The notes under the pieces are model-generated. The model did not search any database. It worked only from the letters and a program-made list of their open reading frames with translations, and had not been told where the DNA came from. A stretch of DNA of 64,000 nt from Trifolium pratense. Lineage: Eukaryota; Streptophyta; Magnoliopsida; Fabales; Fabaceae. The DNA lies in NCBI RefSeq assembly GCF_020283565.1, contig NC_060061.1, forward strand, positions 3,480,010-3,544,009, given 5' to 3'. Positions 10,320-21,588 of this stretch are shown in pieces. Each line of letters starts with the position of its first letter. Within the stretch, counting starts at the first letter, position 1. A program made the position numbers and the translations under genes.

Positions 10320-11200
10320 GGAGGACAAGTAAACAGATTTACTTTAAAATTCTGAGATAAGTAAAGATCTTCTTTTGGAATCAGATTTTTTATTTTTATT
10401 TTTTCAGTTTAAGGGATATAATATTGATAGATAAGTGAGTCCAATTGCTTCTGATTTTTTCTTGACATATTTGTATCTGGTTTTTTAGATAGCAGAGGCA
10501 ATTTGTACTCATGTTAGTTCAAATTTGGGGAAAGGGTTGTACTTAATGATAATGATGTAGAATAGTATAGCTAGCTACTTTGCTTTATCAACTCCTTCCT
10601 TGACAATGATCCAGAAGCAATAAATCAAGCTAGTTAAGTCGTTGTCAACAGTAAATGTTAAATAATGCTTTTACTCCTCTTAGGCTCTCCCTGATGTTTT
10701 ACTTGAGAAGTAGTGAATTGAGCTTTGAGAACCACAATGAAGGTTTCAACTTAGAGCAATAGAAATAAAAAGGGCAGCTAAGCACATGTAACCAACCAAT
10801 GGCACATGTTGGGGTATGCAGATTGAGTGAAAAATAGTTCAAAGTACTGATGTGACTTGGTCACATGTGCCAAAATTCAAAATTCAAAATTTTCATTTGC
10901 TTTGGAATGGAATTGTCCTTTTCATCTCATTGGCTTAGATGGTTTGGGTAAGAAATTCACTTTTGCACTTACAATTGAACAAATGGCTCACTTGACTTGC
11001 TTCCCTTCAAACCGATTTGGTTTGGATTCAGCATGTGGCTTTGAAAGTAGTTACTTTTACTCTCACAATAATTGCAAAATGGCTTGGTTGGCTAACTTAT
11101 TGGCTTAGTTGACGTTCATTTTAGTTCAGATTGGTTTGGACACATGGCAGATTCTTAAATAAGGGTATTTGGAAGTTTTATAGAACAATTAACTTTCTTA
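10320..11200. other. Intergenic, no supported gene
   Basis: An 83-codon plus-strand frame at 10857-11108 is somewhat richer in GC than its surroundings but matches no family I recognise and has no clear exon borders. Nothing else is supported. Confidence 0.4.
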
Positions 11201-11204
11201 TATA

Positions 11205-11461
11205 CTTTATCCGTCCCAAAATATAAGACCCATTTGACTAATGCACGTACATCAATACATAAGTTTGATTACGAATATTTTTAATTGTGTATTAGTAAAA
11301 ATTATAAAAATTTGATATTTTGAAAATACTCATCGAAACAAATCAAACAAGATCTTATACGATAATATTTACATTTATATAATTTTAGAAAAATACGGTC
11401 AAAACAAGTCATGTGAATAGTGTATTTAGTCAAAATATGTCTTATAAAATGGGACGGGGAG
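11205..11461. mobile_element. Stowaway-type MITE, 257 bp
   Basis: The ends are CTTTATCCGTCCCAAAATAT and, on the right, ATGGGACGGGGAG, matching the Stowaway consensus built on CTCCCTCCGTCCC. TA dinucleotides flank both sides (11203-11204 and 11462-11463). It belongs to the same family as the copy at 54758-55018 but is more worn. There is no coding capacity; Tc1/Mariner transposases mobilise this class. Confidence 0.9.
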
Positions 11462-11465
11462 TAGA

Positions 11466-12995
11466 TAGATAGAATTATTATTATTATTATTATCACCGGA
11501 GACCACAGCGCCGACAATATCTTCGGCATATGGGTATGAACTTTTTGATGGCATTTCTTTATATTCTTCTTACACTATTAGTATTATGATCTAACATCTC
11601 ATGCAAAACCATTTTTTCTCTGTAGAAACCCCGACCCTTTTTTGTCGGTTTTTTTTTTTGTTTCCTAAGGAAATTGATTTTGTTTGGTTCAAAACTTTTG
11701 TTGTGTACTCAATGTTCAATTTTCTACTTCAGAAATTTTCTCTTTATGAATTTGGAATTAGTATTACTTTCTCCAACTCTTGATTAAACCCTCACTTAAA
11801 ATTTCTTCAAAAATTTTAACTGAAACCTGTTTTTCCGTACTTGCAAAATCAATTCCAGAGATAGCTATAGATTTTTTTTTTGTGAAGTTTATGTACTGAA
11901 GCCTGTTTTTTATTTGCTTATAGTTGAGGGCTGCTGGTTATTTACACTTAAATGATATGGGGGCTGAAGTTGTTTTAACTGAAACCATCCCATCAATTTC
12001 CAAAAAATTACTTACAACAACCACGCTCCACAAGATATAAGCTCATAACTCATAGTAAACTTTCATATTCTTTTGTCTCTATTTGGACCTTTTAAGATGA
12101 TATAATTTTCTTCAATTCAAGCCACCATCATAACAAATTGTTTTGTTCAATTTAGTACTCAACAAACTATCTTGTTGCTACATTATTTAATTACTTTATA
12201 TAATTGAAGCACCATTGGTTGGTTAGTTTTATGTTTTCTTGTGATCTTTATCAATATAAAATGGTAATGCCCAATGATGTTATAAAATAAATATTGGGAA
12301 GAAAAATCACTCACAATTACAATTTTTATTGAATTAAATATTATTTAATATGACATTTTGTATCCCCTGTTTAGAGATCTTGTCTGGAAGGAAGACATTA
12401 CATGTTGAATGAAACAATAATAATTTGTATCAATACAAATACATTAATACTTAAATTGTAATTAAACTTCTGTACCGCTACATCTGGATATGGTGGGAGC
12501 TTTCACCTTATTTCAATAAAAATACATTTTCTTTGTTAGTTTGTCAGAGTTAGTCAATACAAATAAATCTCAATACCAAAAAATTACACTTGTATGACAT
12601 GTTAATCTATTAACATTAATTTTTCCTTGCATAAATTCCTTATAATTCATATGAATAATAACTCCATTATCTATTGCCAAAAGATAAAAAGTAAAGAAAT
12701 TACTAATGTTGAGTCAATCAAATATTTGAATAGCATCTTTTCTTAGAAAACAAACCAAAGTATATATTATATTACCTCGTTATTTGATAATTTTGTGCTT
12801 CATTTCCTTCTTGTCTTCAATACCAAATTTCAAAACTCTTTAGATTGCTTCTTTTGTGGCTTTCACTTCTACTGTTTGCTTCTTTTGATTGCTTCTACCA
12901 AATTTTGTGCTTCATTTCACTTCTACTTCATTTCCTAAAACATAAATTGAAAATTTTAGTATTGTTATCTTATGTTCTATCTTCTCTTATCTTAT
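11466..12995. other. Intergenic, no supported gene
   Basis: AT-rich DNA with an (ATT)n tract near 11475 and several pyrimidine-rich stretches. No reading frame with family motifs was found. Confidence 0.4.
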
Positions 12996-13000
12996 GTATA

Positions 13001-13313
13001 GGGAAGAAGATGCTATGTGGATACATCAGGTTCCTACAATTTGTACCGCGCAACAAATTCCTGGCAACCAAATTTGGTGTGAAAGAAACACTTTGCCAAC
13101 CGGTGGTATTTATAGAAGGATATGAGCAAAGAAACTTGGGGAAAAAGCAGCAATTTGAGTACTGTACATCTTTATTACTACATGACAAACAAAATTAATT
13201 GTTACAACAGAGGTGGCAGGCGGTGAAGCACAGAACAGCAGCAAAGGAAACCACATTAAATTGACACATCACATGGACATAAGAATTATACGTGGAGCTT
13301 AGAAATCTAACAA
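13001..13313 (+). pseudogene. Unidentified exon-like fragment with stops
   Basis: After an acceptor-like TATGTATAG, one plus-strand frame reads REEDAMWIHQVPTICTAQQI and continues to a GGIYRRI segment and, past three stops, an EVAGGEAQNSSKGNHIKL segment. GC content rises locally. It looks like a decayed coding exon; I do not recognise the parent family. Confidence 0.3.
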
Positions 13314-13401
13314 ATAATGAAACATCCACGTTGATAACAAATTTCTCGATCTACAGTGGTTTGAAGTGTACTTCGAGCTTTCCATTTTGTTAAGATTATT
13401 G

Positions 13402-13446
13402 ATAGGCTTCTAATACTTCAAAAAAAAAATATAATAGGCTTCTAAT
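13402..13446. repeat. Micro-insertion with 13-bp direct repeats
   Basis: ATAGGCTTCTAAT at 13402-13414 recurs at 13434-13446 around a 19-bp insert, ACTTC plus a run of ten A plus TATA. Confidence 0.8.
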
Positions 13447-13831
13447 CCAATTGGATTACTATTATGAGTTTTATGCTTTGATTAAATAATGTTATACTAC
13501 GCAATTAGATTACATTATTTATATATCTTGATTCAAATAATAAATATTCAACTTCGTATTGCCAATTAAATACAAAAAATTAATGTAAACATTTTCTCAA
13601 AGTTCCTTATAATATATATGGTTGAAGTACGTACAAAAAAAATATACAAAGAATCAACGAATCATAATCCAATGCTACATCTTTCTCTACAATTCTGTTT
13701 TTTGTCCCTAATTAATCCTCTCTATAATCTTTAATGCAATTTTCCTAACTTTAGACCGAACTTGTAAACTTGTTTTTCCAAAAAATATAAAGAATCATAA
13801 TCCAATGCTACATCACTTTCTTTTATTGATC

Positions 13832-14896
13832 TTAAGAAATGAGTCTTTGAACCAATATATCTAATGCTTCCTTCATCCACCAATGTTGACAAACTTCTCT
13901 AGCTTGAGCAACAGTCATCTAACAAAAAATTAATATAAAGAAACAATTAGACAAAATTTCAAGTATACAACATATATTAAAATTAATAAATTATAACATA
14001 ACATGAAAATTAATTAAAATAATTATGTATAAACTTACCCACACTCTTCTCCTAACATTTTTCTCAGGCCATTGATCAAGTTGTTCCTTCACAAATAAGG
14101 GGAACATGTACCCTTCATAGTATATGCCATATCTTTTGCTAATGAAATTCCATTGCCCCAATTCACACTGTCATATCAATAACAAAATAAATTTTAGTTT
14201 ATTTTGTACCCTTATAATTAATTGTATACTTCTAAAAAGAATTAGTTATAAAAAAATAAAAAAATAAAAAGTTATTAATTACCTCAAGTTTTCCTATGAC
14301 TCCTGCTTCTTCAAGGGATTCCCTTGAAGCTGCTTCTTCTACAGATTCATCAAGTTCCCATCCTCCTTTAGGAAACATTAGTCTTTGACTTTTCTGTGAA
14401 CTAACTACTAGCACTTCCAATTCATTGCTCATATTACCATCTATGTCTTCTTTGTATCTATAAGGTATGCATCTGCAAAAAAACATTATTAATTACATTA
14501 GTCAAAGTAATTGAGATAGATAATTATACAATATTAATGAATTATTGATGAAATTAAAATTCAATTTCATGTGTTTTTTTAATCTTTAATTTTAGTCAAA
14601 AATTGTTTTTGTCAATATTAGTAATCATTAGTATAGAAATGACTAATTTTGAATGAATAATGTGTTCCGTGTCACCACCTACCATAATATTCATTTTTAT
14701 TGCAACGTGAAAAATGAAGTGAACAATATTTGAAAGACACTAATTAAGTAAAGACCTTATAATAATAATATATAATTAGTACAAAATTAAATTAAATAAG
14801 TACTAGTAATTAAACTCACCCTACAACTTGTCGACCACCCATGTTATTGTATCTTTGCAACTCCCTTCCGGTACGAGATTCCAAACAAACCACCAT
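13832..14896 (-). CDS. Nudix hydrolase, NUDT17/18/4-like
   Basis: Four minus-strand exons, 14896-14820, 14472-14283, 14167-14039 and 13918-13832, join in phase into a 160-residue protein with GT-AG introns. The Nudix box GX5EX7REUXEEXGU is complete at residues 62-84: G62, E68, R76-E77, E80-E81 and G83, with Ser at the first U position. The Glu cluster binds the catalytic metal. The start MVVCLESRTGRELQRYNNMG and the GCIPYRY strand ahead of the box match the short plant Nudix group that includes Arabidopsis NUDT4, 17 and 18, related to diphosphoinositol-polyphosphate phosphohydrolases; the substrate here is not shown by sequence. The tail has QHWWMKEALD. The length is slightly below the usual 175-210 residues. 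No break was seen. Confidence 0.93.
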
Positions 14897-15078
14897 CTTT
14901 GAAAGAATTGATTAACACAAATTAATTAAAAGAGATAAGTATGTTTTGAGTAGTGAGGTGAAGGAGATTAATTAATTAAAGTGAAGAAAGATATATATCC
15001 TTAAGAGTATTGTTGTTAAGAATGAATTGAATGGTGAAGGGTAAGATATAGATGGAAAGAGTGGGGCAAGTGGAGAGG

Positions 15079-15086
15079 TATATATA
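15079..15086 (-). promoter_or_regulatory. TATA box of the Nudix gene
   Basis: TATATATA on the minus strand lies about 185 bp upstream of the ATG at 14896, leaving a leader of about 150 bases. It is the only strong TATA element in the proximal region. Confidence 0.6.
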
Positions 15087-15099
15087 GAAACTTAAGACA

Positions 15100-16375
15100 T
15101 ACCAAACGCGTTATTGTCGCGTTCCTTGCGCAGCAGCTCAAGTATCTATCTATCTATCCTTCATGGAATATTATATTATTATAGTATAGTATAAAAATAA
15201 GATGAGATATACATTACTACTATTTTTTACCGATGTTTAGTTATTTCGATCACGTCAAATTGGTAGTGGGAATGAATTGAACACGTACTTGAAATCCATG
15301 ATATGTGATTCGATTCTCATGGAAGGCAAAAAAATTGTGAGGTGATGATAGCCGTGATTGCCTACTAAATACGTAGAAAAGATGTTCGGACTGTTACAAA
15401 TCGTAACTATGATTAGAAGGGATTGAAATTATTTGATATTAGAACTAACCTCGAACTAGATTAGACAATCCAATAAGCTGTATACTACTAATTAATGAAA
15501 AAATAAAGTGGCAGTAATTGCTCAATAATCTTTATCATTACTCCTAATACTCACAAACTAACTTTTTCACTTTACTTACGAATTTCTTTATATGACTAAT
15601 TTTTATTAATTGTTGGATAAACTACCACAATTTTTAAAGGATATATAAATAAAAGAGTAATGATGTCATCATATGGGATAATAATGTGGAATATAATATC
15701 TATCTAGAATATAATAATGAAAACTATGTTTAGATTGAGGCTTCTGTGTCGTTTCGCAATATAGAATAGTATATATTTGGTGTTGTGATAATTGAATTGG
15801 CATTTTGTTAAGTCAACATTAATTAAATAATTATAACTATATGTAATAAAACTCAATTTAGTTATTTTCGTGAACTTAAATCAGATGATACAGATATTAC
15901 ATTTTATATATGTAGGATTAAATTTACACTTTAAATACTATACACTTGATTTAGTCTTTTCAACAGTCTAAACTATTAAAATTAATTAAAAGGTCATTAA
16001 ATTATTTCTACATTCAATTAGTTAGTCTTTAAACTATAAAAATGAATTAAAAGATCCCTAAACTACAAATATTTAGTCCATCAATTAATGTTTTTATCAA
16101 GTTCACGGTTAGTAGTCGTTAAACTATAAAAATATAACAATTCAAGGACTACTTAAAATCAACTTAATATAAGTCTATGACTAAATAGTTAGATGAAAGA
16201 ATTGCTTAAAAAAAAAGTTTGATGAAGGAATAATTTAAGAACCTCTTAGTCCAAAAACAGATTTTCTACCATTAAACAAAACACATAATTTTTTTAAAAC
16301 AACATGATAAATGATTTTATAATGCGTTTTTATTATGTTTAGTAGTCTAGTGACTATAAATTTTACCTTAAGAAT
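15100..16375. other. Intergenic, no gene seen
   Basis: AT-rich DNA with short (TATC)n near 15145. Repeated ...AAACTATAAAAAT...TTAAA motifs near 15960-16140 look like old repeat DNA. No coding signal. Confidence 0.45.
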
Positions 16376-16384
16376 GAATAAGTG

Positions 16385-16456
16385 AAGTGTGTGAGTTTGA
16401 ATCTCATCTCCTACATAATATACGTAGTGTCTCTACCAATTGAACTAAGCTTACGA
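16385..16456 (-). repeat. tRNA-derived SINE-like head
   Basis: On the minus strand an A-box-like TAGTTCAATTGGTAGAG is followed about 30 bases later by the B-box-like GAGATTCAAACTC. Spacing and order are those of a tRNA-derived polymerase III promoter. The 3' end and target duplication could not be fixed, so the full element is not delimited. Confidence 0.5.
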
Positions 16457-16532
16457 GAACACACTCTTATAATTCTTTAATTACATTTAAATTTAAAAAG
16501 AAAAATAAATGATTCTCTCTTTGAAAAATTAA

Positions 16533-16840
16533 GTGTATGTTTGGTTTCAATTCTGGAGCATCCAGAATTGATTCTGAACGTGTAGAATTGATTCTGACTT
16601 GTTTGGTTTTTCAAAAGTAGAATTGATTCTGCCTCCAGAATTGATTCTACTTGAAGCTAGAAATCGTAGCTTCTGATTCTAGAATTGATTTTTACACTCA
16701 AATTTTTTGTTCAACTCACTTTTTCATGAATATATCCAAACATAAACCACTTCAGCTTAAAATCAATTTTGGCCAGAATCAATTTTACAGAATCAATTCT
16801 GCCAAAATCAATTCTCTCCGCCGCAGAACCAAACACACGC
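16533..16840. mobile_element. PIF/Harbinger-type (Tourist-like) MITE, 308 bp
   Basis: Inverted ends GTGTATGTTTGGTT and, read inward from the right, GCGTGTGTTTGGTT are flanked by a 3-bp TAA direct repeat (16530-16532 and 16841-16843). The body contains many copies of AGAATTGATTCTG in both orientations. A 3-bp TAA/TTA target duplication is the Harbinger hallmark. No transposase. Confidence 0.75.
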
Positions 16841-17392
16841 TAAGTCGCAAACAAATAGTTAGAGTTAATAGTAGTAGGTGTATTTTGTGGAGTCTACTAG
16901 CAAAAGTAATATACTAGTCGACACGGCTTATGGAATGATGATGATTCCCAAGTTGACTGAGAGAGAACAGAACAGAACACACGTAAATGCAGTATTGATG
17001 ATGATATATATATGCATGCCCTGTTACTCTACTTTCATAATTGCATCATCACTTGGATAGTGAGTGATGGTCTCGTGGAGCCATGGAGGACGATATACAC
17101 CGATTTTTAACTTAAGTCCACATATATACGATAAAAAATAAAATCGACATGAATTTATAATGAGTCACATTTTTTACTTTAATTATAAGCAAGAGTTTTT
17201 GTTTTTTTTAACTAAACTTTAATTATAAGTAAGAATTGTAAAAATAAATTTAACTTAACATTTGTCAAAATTTAACTTAATATAAGAATTTGATAAAAAG
17301 TGATATTTTTTATAACCAACATTGTTTTAATAAAAACAAATTAATTATAAAAATATCATTCACGACTTTTTTTTTATAAAATTTAATTTATA

Positions 17393-17585
17393 TGCACCGT
17401 CAGTGTAAAGTTATTTTGCACATGCGTCGTATAATATACCCGACACATCATGTATGGTAAATTTTTTTTTTTTTGAACGAACATCATGTATGGTAATTAA
17501 AAACATATGATGTGTCACATTCATTAAATGATGTGGCAACGCGTCATTGGATGTATATGTAAAAAAAATTTACACTGACGGTGCA
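17393..17585. mobile_element. MITE with TGCACCGTCAGTGTAAA inverted ends, 193 bp
   Basis: TGCACCGTCAGTGTAAA at the left is matched by its exact complement at the right end. The target duplication is unclear, so the superfamily is open. Two diverged relatives lie at 26139 and 26328. This copy was itself hit by the micro-insertion at 17445-17496. Confidence 0.85.
17445..17496. repeat. Micro-insertion with 16-bp direct repeats nested in a MITE
   Basis: ACATCATGTATGGTAA at 17445-17460 recurs at 17481-17496. The insert is 20 bp, a run of 13 T followed by GAACGA. It lies inside the MITE at 17393-17585 and is therefore younger than it. Confidence 0.9.
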
Positions 17586-17954
17586 CAATAATTAAACTTT
17601 TTTTTATAATAATGAGAACCGAAACCAAAAAAGAAAAAATAATATACTAGACAATTAATAATCAATTTATGGATAGTAATTTTCAATTCATCAACCAGCA
17701 ATAATTCTCTAATTTGCATCAGACATTCATCACAAAAAGTCAATATGTATAAATCAATTTTTAGTTGATTCGCTAAAAACCAATACAAAATTTGTGATAG
17801 TAACACCACATCGTGAAAAGGGTACCCGCACCCTTAAAAATATTATGTGGGTGATTTCAATTGTGTGCTGGATAAATTATCCACAATACTCCAGCGTACA
17901 CACAGCACGTCGGCAGTACCCCACCATATGTGTTTTATTTATTTATTTATTTAT

Positions 17955-18982
17955 GGCAGAATTACACTAAAGATCCTTTATCTTATTTTTCTGTAACACT
18001 TTGGTCCTTTATCTTTTTTTTGTAACATTTTGGTCCTTTATCTCTCATTACGTGAACACTTTGGTCCTTTTCGTCATTTTCGTGCAGAAAATGATGACGT
18101 GTCTATTTTACTACTGACGTGGATTTAACACAGTTTAACACCGTTAGATAAGTAAAAAAAAAAAAAAACCACCGTTACAAACAATTTGATTAAGCGATTG
18201 AAAAAGTGAACCAGAGGAAGGGAATTAAGCGATTTCTCAAAGCGATTAAGAGATTGAAAAAGCGAACCAGAGGAAGGGAATTTGAGAAAGCGATTGAAGC
18301 AGAGAACCAAAGGAAGGGCGATTGAAGCAGAGAACCAAAGCGATTGAAAGAACCCATTCAACTTCACGACTCTGTGCAAAATCAAATTAACGTTATTCAT
18401 ATGATTCACAACCCATAAACTCATAATGTTTGACAACCCATAAATTAACTAGAATTAAAAAACCCATAAACATAAATTTGGAAAACCATAAACTCACCAC
18501 AAAGTTTCTACATAAATTTGAGATGTTTGGACCTTCTTTGGTTACTATTCGAATCACAGCTTTCACTTGACATAAGCAGTCTGGGGCCAAATCATTCCTA
18601 ATGAAACTCGTATTGTACCTAGAGTTGTTGTAGCTTCTGGAATTCGAAGAACTGGTGCGGATTGAAGCCATTGAGAATTGCAATTTCACCCAATTTCCCA
18701 ATTTCGTTTTAGGGTTCATAAATTGGTTTCCCCCAATTTTATCTGTTTATAGAGTAAGAAAGTGTGACAAGGTGGAATTTCCACGTATAAACATGTTTAT
18801 TTAAGTTTTATTGACAACTCAGTAACAATGCTGACACATCAACATCTTCTTAAACGGAAGTGACGAAAAGGACCAAAATGTTCACGTATTGAGAGATAAA
18901 GGACCAAAACGTTACAAAAAAAAGATAAAGGACCAAAGTGTTACAGAAAAATAAGATAAAGGACCTTTAGTGTAATTCTGCC
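17955..18982 (-). mobile_element. Mutator-like element (MULE) carrying a GRF-zinc-finger-like fragment
   Basis: Long inverted ends of about 125 bp run from 17955 and back from 18982, starting GGCAGAATTACACTAAAG. They contain three TTTGGTCCTTTATCT-type repeats each and differ at only a few positions. The sequence TTTATTTAT occurs immediately outside both ends, consistent with a 9-bp target duplication, though the flank is itself (TTTA)n. Inside, the minus-strand frame at 18719-18393 has CLCQVKAVIRIVTKEGPN and a later Cys, resembling the CxC...N...C core of a GRF-type zinc finger. No MURA transposase is present, so this is non-autonomous and possibly a gene-fragment carrier. Confidence 0.8.
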
Positions 18983-19080
18983 TTTATTTATTTATTTATT
19001 TATTTATATTATTGATTTTTATTTTTTTTTTACAATAAAGTGTTTATACCATTTCATTTATAATAAGGTGTTGAATATAT
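18983..19080. repeat. (TTTA)n low-complexity tract and spacer
   Basis: A TTTATTTATTTA run follows the MULE end, then AT-rich spacer before the LINE relic. Confidence 0.6.
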
Positions 19081-19880
19081 ATTGGAATATCAATAAAAAG
19101 ATGGACCCTAGTTAAGAATGTGACTGCTTTTGCTAAAGCATGAGCAACCTCATTGGCTTGTCTTTTAATAAACTTAACATGAGAGTTTCTAAAAATGAAA
19201 AAAATATCTATCTACACTCAATAATAATAGCATTCAGAGACATTGTTATTATTTTGGTGGAATTGATCAACCAATTTTTTTTAGTCAAAATCAACATTCT
19301 CAATTTGAATTGAAGATCATTCACTCATCGTAGTACAATAAAAAGACTCATTGCTTCACCTTCTTCAACCAAACATAATGGTGAGAGCCACTCATTTTTC
19401 GCTAGCACAAAATCACTCTCGGCGTCTCTAATGCACATTCCAATTCCTACTCGATTTTGAGTGAACGAAAAGAATACATCAATGTTGCAATTAAACATTC
19501 CTACGTTAGGCCTTGACCAGATCAACTGGTTCTCCAAAACATTTGTAGTATGTGACCTGTTATTAGGCACTAGTACCATATTCCAATCTTCCAATACATG
19601 ACATGCTCGATCACAAATTTGCTTATTGAATATTGGCATTATGCAAAACATCAAAACAAACAGTAGTCGTGCTCTGTTGTCTATTAATTGCAGCACATAT
19701 AGTTTGCCACAATCCACACCTTTGCCAGCAAGCAATACTAGTATGACACTGAATGAATATATTGAAACTGTTTTCATTGGCAATTTGGCATTGAGGCAAA
19801 CAGCACAAAAATTTGGACAGTTAACTCCTCGTTCCTGCAGTCTTTTCCTCGTCGGAAGGCAGTTCCGACATACTCGCCAG
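19080..19880 (-). pseudogene. LINE relic: zf-RVT and RNase H domains
   Basis: Read on the minus strand from 19880, one frame gives LPTRKRLQERGVNCPNFCAVC, split here as LPTRKRLQERG plus VNCPNFCAVC, the zinc-binding domain after a LINE reverse transcriptase. After a frame change comes ENSFNIFIQC...CWQRCGLW. The plant-type RNase H domain follows (VGIGMCIRDAESDFVLAK), ending near 19100 with IKRQANEVAHALAKAV. Frameshifts and stops break it. It is a decayed non-LTR retrotransposon 3' portion. Confidence 0.85.
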
Positions 19881-20207
19881 ACTTTTTATGAGTCAATGAA
19901 GCATGGTTGCAAAAACAAGGAAATGTCCTAAACTACAAGAGTTGTAGCAGTTCAGAAGGAGAATAGGGAAGAGGTAGTGATAATGAAAGGAGAAAAGAGA
20001 CAAACACATAAGCACTATTTCTCCTAAAGCACTAAGCTTCCATCGAAGATATTGCCTTCACATGGGCCTGCTGATTCATTTATTATATACATGTCAACAG
20101 GTTTTCCATATCCTGAAAAAGAACACCTAATCACAAAACTAAATGACCAGCATCCTCGTGATGACCGTGTTAGCATATATAACTGATGCACACATGTCAT
20201 TGCTTAC

Positions 20208-20715
20208 CAAGTCCAAGACATCAATGCTGATTGCTAACAGGGAATGCATCTTCACCCTCAATCGTTACTAACAATACATTTCCAGCAACATCTGCAGCAG
20301 TTTTGTTATGCATTATTTCTTGCCTGTTTGAATATTGCAGAATGCAGATATACAGTTTTCCCACGCACTTGTGCAGGCTCCGACAATGAGGCATAGTAAG
20401 ATATCATTGCAATGGCTTGATTCAAATCTGCCTGTAGGTTATGGTAACAACATATAATTTGTAGCTAATAATCAGTAATTTAATTTCATATGAAGGAAAA
20501 ATATATCAAAATAAAAATAAAACACTCACAAATTCAATAAAAGCTTGATTTCGGTTCGACCCAACATTGCGTTTTGTGTTCACAACATGGCCAAATGGCT
20601 TCCCGAGTTCAATCAGTTCCTCCTCCGTACATTCCCATGGCAAGTTTCTCAAGTGAAGCACCTTTGATGGTGGTTGGGTGTACCGGAACTGTTGCTGACT
20701 AGAGACCGATGCCAT
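20208..20715 (-). pseudogene. PTB3: Truncated, frameshifted PTB-type RNA-binding protein gene (first two coding exons)
   Basis: Exon 20715-20530 starts at ATG (MASVSSQQQFRYTQPPSKVL) and encodes the start of an RRM with HLRNLPWECTEEELIEL and VGSNRNQAFIEF. It splices in phase to 20431-20208 (ADLNQAIAMISYYAS...EPAQVRGKTVY). This is the N-terminus of a plant polypyrimidine-tract-binding protein of the PTB3 class, a splicing regulator of about 430 residues. In the second exon two 7-bp insertions shift the frame: CATTCTG within TATCTGCATTCTGCAAT, and AATCAGC within GTTAGCAATCAGCATTG. The remaining exons are absent. Intron presence means a DNA-level fragment, not a retrocopy. Confidence 0.85.
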
Positions 20716-20759
20716 TTCAGACAATAACCTTAAACCTGCAGAATTGCAATATCCATTTA

Positions 20760-21588
20760 AAAATCAGCTACCATATCATCATACAACCCTATACTCAAAT
20801 GCATAATTCAGTTTTCTAAAAATTAACCAGATGAGAGCCACTGATAGTCTGATACAACATAATTATTTACATAACATAACAAGAAATGAGAGGAAAAGGC
20901 AACTGATATCAAAAAAATCATATTCTGATAGATAAGCCTTTGCATTCCCACACCTGCTAATACAAAAAAAAATAGTGACCTAATATTATATTATGCTGTA
21001 AAAAACATTGTATGAAAGACTATCAACTATGCTCTATGCACACCGTTATGACAGATACTGGCTACCGCATGACATAATGACCATAAAATCAATAAATTGT
21101 CCTAAATGAGAACCATAATAAAAAGGTTGTGTCAAATTTGTATATCAGCAGCATAAATTTTACCAAATAAGAGCATTAATACTGCTTAAGTGTGAGCCAT
21201 AGTAGAAATGATAGGAAACAGCAAATGCCATCATAAAAATACATCCAAAATAGATAAGATATTGGTTTCCTCACAACTGGTAATACGAAAGAAAAAAAAC
21301 CGTAATGATGACATAATACCAAAACATTAAATCATGCCCTAAAAGTAACTCCTGTCCTAGTAATACAAAATTTTCCAACAGCTCCTGTCATAAATCGATC
21401 AAAAAAGTGTCTAATGTGCTGAATGGAACACCTTCCTCCTCAGTTTGTTTTACAATTACCTGCTGAAAGTTAATTAAACAGTACAGAGACCTGAATACAG
21501 AACAAATTAGAGAATGCATTATACTTCCTCATCAAGGCATCAATAATTTATTATACATCCTCATCAAAGCACCACAAAATGGCAACCT
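20760..21588. other. Spacer between the PPR gene and the PTB fragment
   Basis: Contains the likely 3' UTR of the PPR gene (adjoining 21588) and intron-like AT-rich DNA. An acceptor-like TTCTGCAG lies about 25 bp ahead of the PTB ATG, so an upstream leader exon could sit here. No coding frame is supported. Confidence 0.4.

Noticed and set aside
16195..16241. Further candidate for the micro-insertion class (GATGAA...A run...GATGAA)
   Set aside because: The flanking repeats have several mismatches, so it was left out of the count.
18125..18436. 103-codon minus frame with repeated Phe/Leu/Asn-rich phrases
   Set aside because: It reads a short internal repeat (AAGCGATTGAA-type) of the MULE and has no domain signature.
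19626..19931. 101-codon plus-strand frame opposite the LINE relic
   Set aside because: Shadow of the zinc-binding/RNase H coding strand, which reads on the minus strand.
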